Positions 23,328 to 25,587 of a stretch of DNA of 25,587 bases are shown one piece after another (positions within the stretch are counted from its first letter, which is position 1; each line of letters opens with the position of its first letter). The notes under the pieces were generated by a model. It was not told where the DNA came from and did no database searches. It worked only from the letters and a program-made list of their open reading frames with translations. This stretch comes from an uncultured Oscillospiraceae bacterium (GTDB lineage Bacteria > Bacillota > Clostridia > Oscillospirales > Acutalibacteraceae). The DNA lies in contig UQSH01000021.1 of assembly GCA_900543795.1 (NCBI GenBank), positions 1 to 25,587 on the forward strand. Reading direction: 5' to 3'. The position numbers and the translations under genes are program-made.

Positions 23328-23830
23328 TATTCCTCTCCCATATAATAGCTGTTATCTCTTTTCCAGCCTATCTGCGTTAATACGGTTTCCTCCTTTTCAC
23401 GCATATGAACCTCTTCCATTCCGCCTGCTTCGTGGTCGTATCCAAGCAGATGAAGCATTGAATGTACTGTTAAAAAACCTATTTCGCGTTGCAAAGGATG
23501 GTTATACAGCTTAGCCTGCTCAACCGCCTTTTCCATTGAAATAACTATGTCGCCGAGAAGCTTTGCGCCGGTGTCGAGATTAATGTCGTAAACGCCGTTA
23601 TCTCCGAGAGGAAATGACAAAACATCAGTTTCCTTATCAATATTTCTGTATTCCTTATTAAGCTCTCTTATCTGCTCGTTATCAACGAAGCGAACGGAAA
23701 CCTCTGCCGAGCCGTCAAATTCCTCCAACTCGAGAACTGCGTGGCAGCAGCGGCGGATAAGAAGCCTTATTCCCGTTGGGATTTTCACCTTTTTCTGCGT
23801 GTTTGAAATTTTAACCTTAACCTTATCCAT
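23327..23830 (-). CDS. ybeY: Endoribonuclease YbeY (rRNA maturation factor)
   Basis: Metal-dependent RNase involved in 16S rRNA 3'-end processing and 70S quality control. The 167-residue protein has the metal-binding H-x3-H-x5-H motif intact: His123, His127 and His133 (HSMLHLLGYDH). The upstream LNKEYRNIDKETDVLSFPL block is typical of the family. Stop/start TAATG overlaps link it to phoH before and era after, a functional trio acting on small-subunit rRNA. Confidence 0.96.
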   Translation of the reverse strand: MDKVKVKISNTQKKVKIPTGIRLLIRRCCHAVLELEEFDGSAEVSVRFVDNEQIRELNKEYRNIDKETDVLSFPLGDNGVYDINLDTGAKLLGDIVISMEKAVEQAKLYNHPLQREIGFLTVHSMLHLLGYDHEAGGMEEVHMREKEETVLTQIGWKRDNSYYMGEE

Positions 23831-24795
23831 TACTGCTTTTTCTCCTCTTTTTCATATTTCTCATAAGCCTTGATAATATCCTGAACAAGCTTATGGCGCA
23901 CAACATCACGCTGTGAAAATTTACACATTTCAATATCTTCAACATTTTTAAGAATACGCATAACCTTTTTAAGACCGGATTTTTTACCGTCAGGCAAATC
24001 AATCTGCGTTATATCTCCCGTTATAACCATTTTTGAATTAAATCCGAGCCTTGTTAAAAACATTTTCATTTGCTCGGGTGTTGTGTTTTGTGCCTCATCA
24101 AGAATTATAAAGCTATCGTCAAGCGTTCTGCCTCGCATATAAGCAAGAGGTGCAACCTCAATTGAGCCTCGCTCCTGATACTTTTGAAAGCTTTCTGCGC
24201 CGAACATATCAAAAAGAGCGTCATAAAGAGGTCTTAAATAAGGGTCAACCTTGCTTTGCAAATCGCCGGGAAGAAAGCCGAGCTTTTCGCCTGCTTCAAC
24301 CGCAGGGCGGGTTAAAATTATTTTATCAACCTCTTTTGCACGAAACGCAGTTACTGCCATTGCAACGGCAAGATATGTTTTGCCTGTTCCGGCAGGACCG
24401 ATTCCGAAGGTAATTGTGTTGCCTTCTATTGCCTCGCAGTATTTTTTCTGACCGAGCGTTTTGGGCTTTATCGGCTTACCCTTTGCAGTTATACAAATTG
24501 TGTCTGACGCAATGGAGGAAAGCTTTTCCTCCCTGCCCTCTTTAACAAGACCGAGTGCATATCGCACATTCTGCTGAGTGAGCACCTCGCCCTTATTGAT
24601 AAGGGAAAGCATACTGTTTATAGCTCTTTGAGCATAGGAAACATTTTCGCCGTCGCCCACTATTTTTATACTGCTTCCCCTGCTGATAATGGAAACATTG
24701 AATTCCTTTTCAATAATTTTTATATTTTCGTCAAAGGAGCCGAAAAGGCTGACAGCCTGCTCCATTGCTTCAAAATCAACTGTTACCTCTGCCAT
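23830..24795 (-). CDS. PhoH family ATPase
   Basis: PhoH (YbeZ-type) is a P-loop ATPase related to superfamily 1 helicases and is linked genetically and physically to YbeY in other bacteria. The 321-residue protein has an N-terminal KH-like segment (about 25-65), Walker A GPAGTGKT at 133-140, Walker B ILDEAQ at 231-236 and the NTTPEQMK and TGDITQIDLP motifs of the family. It is coupled by TAATG to corC upstream and ybeY downstream. The name phoH is historical and does not imply phosphate regulation here. Confidence 0.95.
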   Translation of the reverse strand: MAEVTVDFEAMEQAVSLFGSFDENIKIIEKEFNVSIISRGSSIKIVGDGENVSYAQRAINSMLSLINKGEVLTQQNVRYALGLVKEGREEKLSSIASDTICITAKGKPIKPKTLGQKKYCEAIEGNTITFGIGPAGTGKTYLAVAMAVTAFRAKEVDKIILTRPAVEAGEKLGFLPGDLQSKVDPYLRPLYDALFDMFGAESFQKYQERGSIEVAPLAYMRGRTLDDSFIILDEAQNTTPEQMKMFLTRLGFNSKMVITGDITQIDLPDGKKSGLKKVMRILKNVEDIEMCKFSQRDVVRHKLVQDIIKAYEKYEKEEKKQ

Positions 24796-25587
24796 TAATC
24801 AATCTCTGCCTTAATAAGTTCTATTCGTCTTTCCTCAACCCTTAAAACGGTAAAGGTTATGTTTTGATATCTTACTGTTACGGGCTTTTTCGGCTTTTCG
24901 GGCGGAAGATAGCCAAGCAGATTTATAACAAAGCCTGCAAGCGTATCGTAATCTCCCTCGGGAAAATCAACCGAAAGAATTTTAGCGGCGTCTTCAATAT
25001 CCGTTGAGCCGTCAAAGGTGTAGGTTTTTTCGTCTATCTGCTCAACCTCTTCCTCCTCATCGTCATACTCATCACGGATATTTCCTACTATGCTTTCAAG
25101 AATATCCTCCATAGTAACAAGCCCTGCCGTTCCTCCGTATTCATCAACAACAACGGCAAGCTGTATTCTTGTTTCGCTCATCTGCCTGAAAAGCTTTCCG
25201 CAGGCAATAGTTTCGGGAACGAAAAGAGGCTCTCTTATATAATCCTTTAACGATTCATCCTTTGAAATTTCGGTGCCGATAAATTTTAGAAGGTCTTTCA
25301 CATAAATTATACCAACGATATTATCCAAATCCTCGTGATAAACAGGTATGCGCGAAAAGCCGTTTTCAATGGAAAGCTTTGCAACCTCTTCAAGAGATGC
25401 ACAATCCTCAACTGCTTCAATATCTGTTCTGTGGGTCATAATATCTCCTGCGTTTATATCGTCAAACATGAAAATATTGTTTATCATTCTTCTTTGAGAT
25501 ACTTCAAGCTCGCCAACCTGCTCGTCCTCATCAACAAGCTGCTTTATTTCCTCCTCGGTTGAATTTCTTTTAAACCTTCGTAAAAAA
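24795..25587 (-). CDS. HlyC/CorC-family CBS-domain protein (5' end beyond the window)
   Basis: The reading frame stays open to the right edge, so the N-terminus is missing and 263 codons are visible. They show the linker EEEIKQLVDE..QVGELEVSQR that normally joins a DUF21 membrane domain to the cytoplasmic part. Two CBS motifs follow (from MTHRTDIEAV and from IREPLFVPET through VVVDEYGGTAGLVTMEDILE), then a CorC/HlyC transporter-associated domain to the end. Members are associated with Mg2+/Co2+ efflux or homeostasis; hemolysin is a legacy label. The linker suggests that the full DUF21 form lies off the edge, rather than the short CBS-only CorC of proteobacteria. It overlaps phoH by one base. 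Confidence 0.92.
   Translation of the reverse strand, partial: FLRRFKRNSTEEEIKQLVDEDEQVGELEVSQRRMINNIFMFDDINAGDIMTHRTDIEAVEDCASLEEVAKLSIENGFSRIPVYHEDLDNIVGIIYVKDLLKFIGTEISKDESLKDYIREPLFVPETIACGKLFRQMSETRIQLAVVVDEYGGTAGLVTMEDILESIVGNIRDEYDDEEEEVEQIDEKTYTFDGSTDIEDAAKILSVDFPEGDYDTLAGFVINLLGYLPPEKPKKPVTVRYQNITFTVLRVEERRIELIKAEID

Noticed and set aside
1..25587. A new defence, mobile or biosynthetic gene system
   Set aside because: All substantial ORFs except the coiled-coil protein belong to well-known housekeeping or transport families in conserved orders; no unexplained multi-gene block remains.

Overview
This window comes from a low-to-moderate GC Gram-positive bacterium of the class Clostridia, most likely a gut-type member of the Oscillospirales/Ruminococcaceae (inference). 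The evidence is a Firmicutes-style dcw cluster led by mraZ, a PASTA-tailed class B penicillin-binding protein, a meso-diaminopimelate-type MurE (DNPR motif), YlxM-Ffh-S16-KhpA-RimM-TrmD synteny, MutS2, a lone HPr carrying both His15 and Ser46, and strong SigA-type promoters with purine-rich Shine-Dalgarno sites. Every recognised gene but one lies on the minus strand, so the window reads right to left. No tRNA, rRNA, CRISPR array, transposase or phage gene was found.

Right end, 25587 to 19130: a tightly coupled operon of corC/hlyC-type CBS protein (cut by the window edge), phoH, ybeY, era, a small yqzL-like ORF, recO and mutS2. Four junctions are TAATG stop/start overlaps, and a stem-loop terminator follows mutS2. 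The content is ribosome maturation (PhoH, YbeY, Era) plus DNA repair and ribosome rescue (RecO, MutS2). Next, 19035 to 15229: a near-consensus promoter drives ylxM, ffh, rpsP and khpA (SRP and ribosome), then a hairpin, then rimM and trmD. Then come monocistronic HPr with its own promoter and terminator, uvrC with its own promoter, and a promoter-led operon of rsmD, coaD and a coiled-coil protein of unknown function.

A bidirectional terminator separates this from the only plus-strand gene, a MelB-like GPH sugar:cation symporter (9687-11075). It is divergent from mraZ. From 9589 down to 53 lies the dcw cluster: mraZ, rsmH, ftsL-like, PBP2B/SpoVD-like, murE, mraY, ftsW/spoVE-like, murG. It begins with a perfect-consensus promoter followed by four boxes at exactly 10-bp spacing, which look like a MraZ autoregulatory operator. 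murF and murD are absent from their usual places.

Most of the window is ordinary housekeeping. The most unusual signal is the intergenic element between mraY and ftsW (about 2504-2664). It has three stem-loops, and the last can fold either as a terminator-like hairpin with a U-tract or into a competing pairing that covers the ftsW translation start. It is either a dispersed palindromic repeat or an RNA attenuator. Other points of note are a probable non-AUG (ATT/ATA) start for uvrC, a cluster of TTG/GTG starts, the small yqzL-like gene overlapping recO out of frame, and a hendecad-repeat coiled-coil protein downstream of coaD. I found no credible sign of a new multi-gene system.
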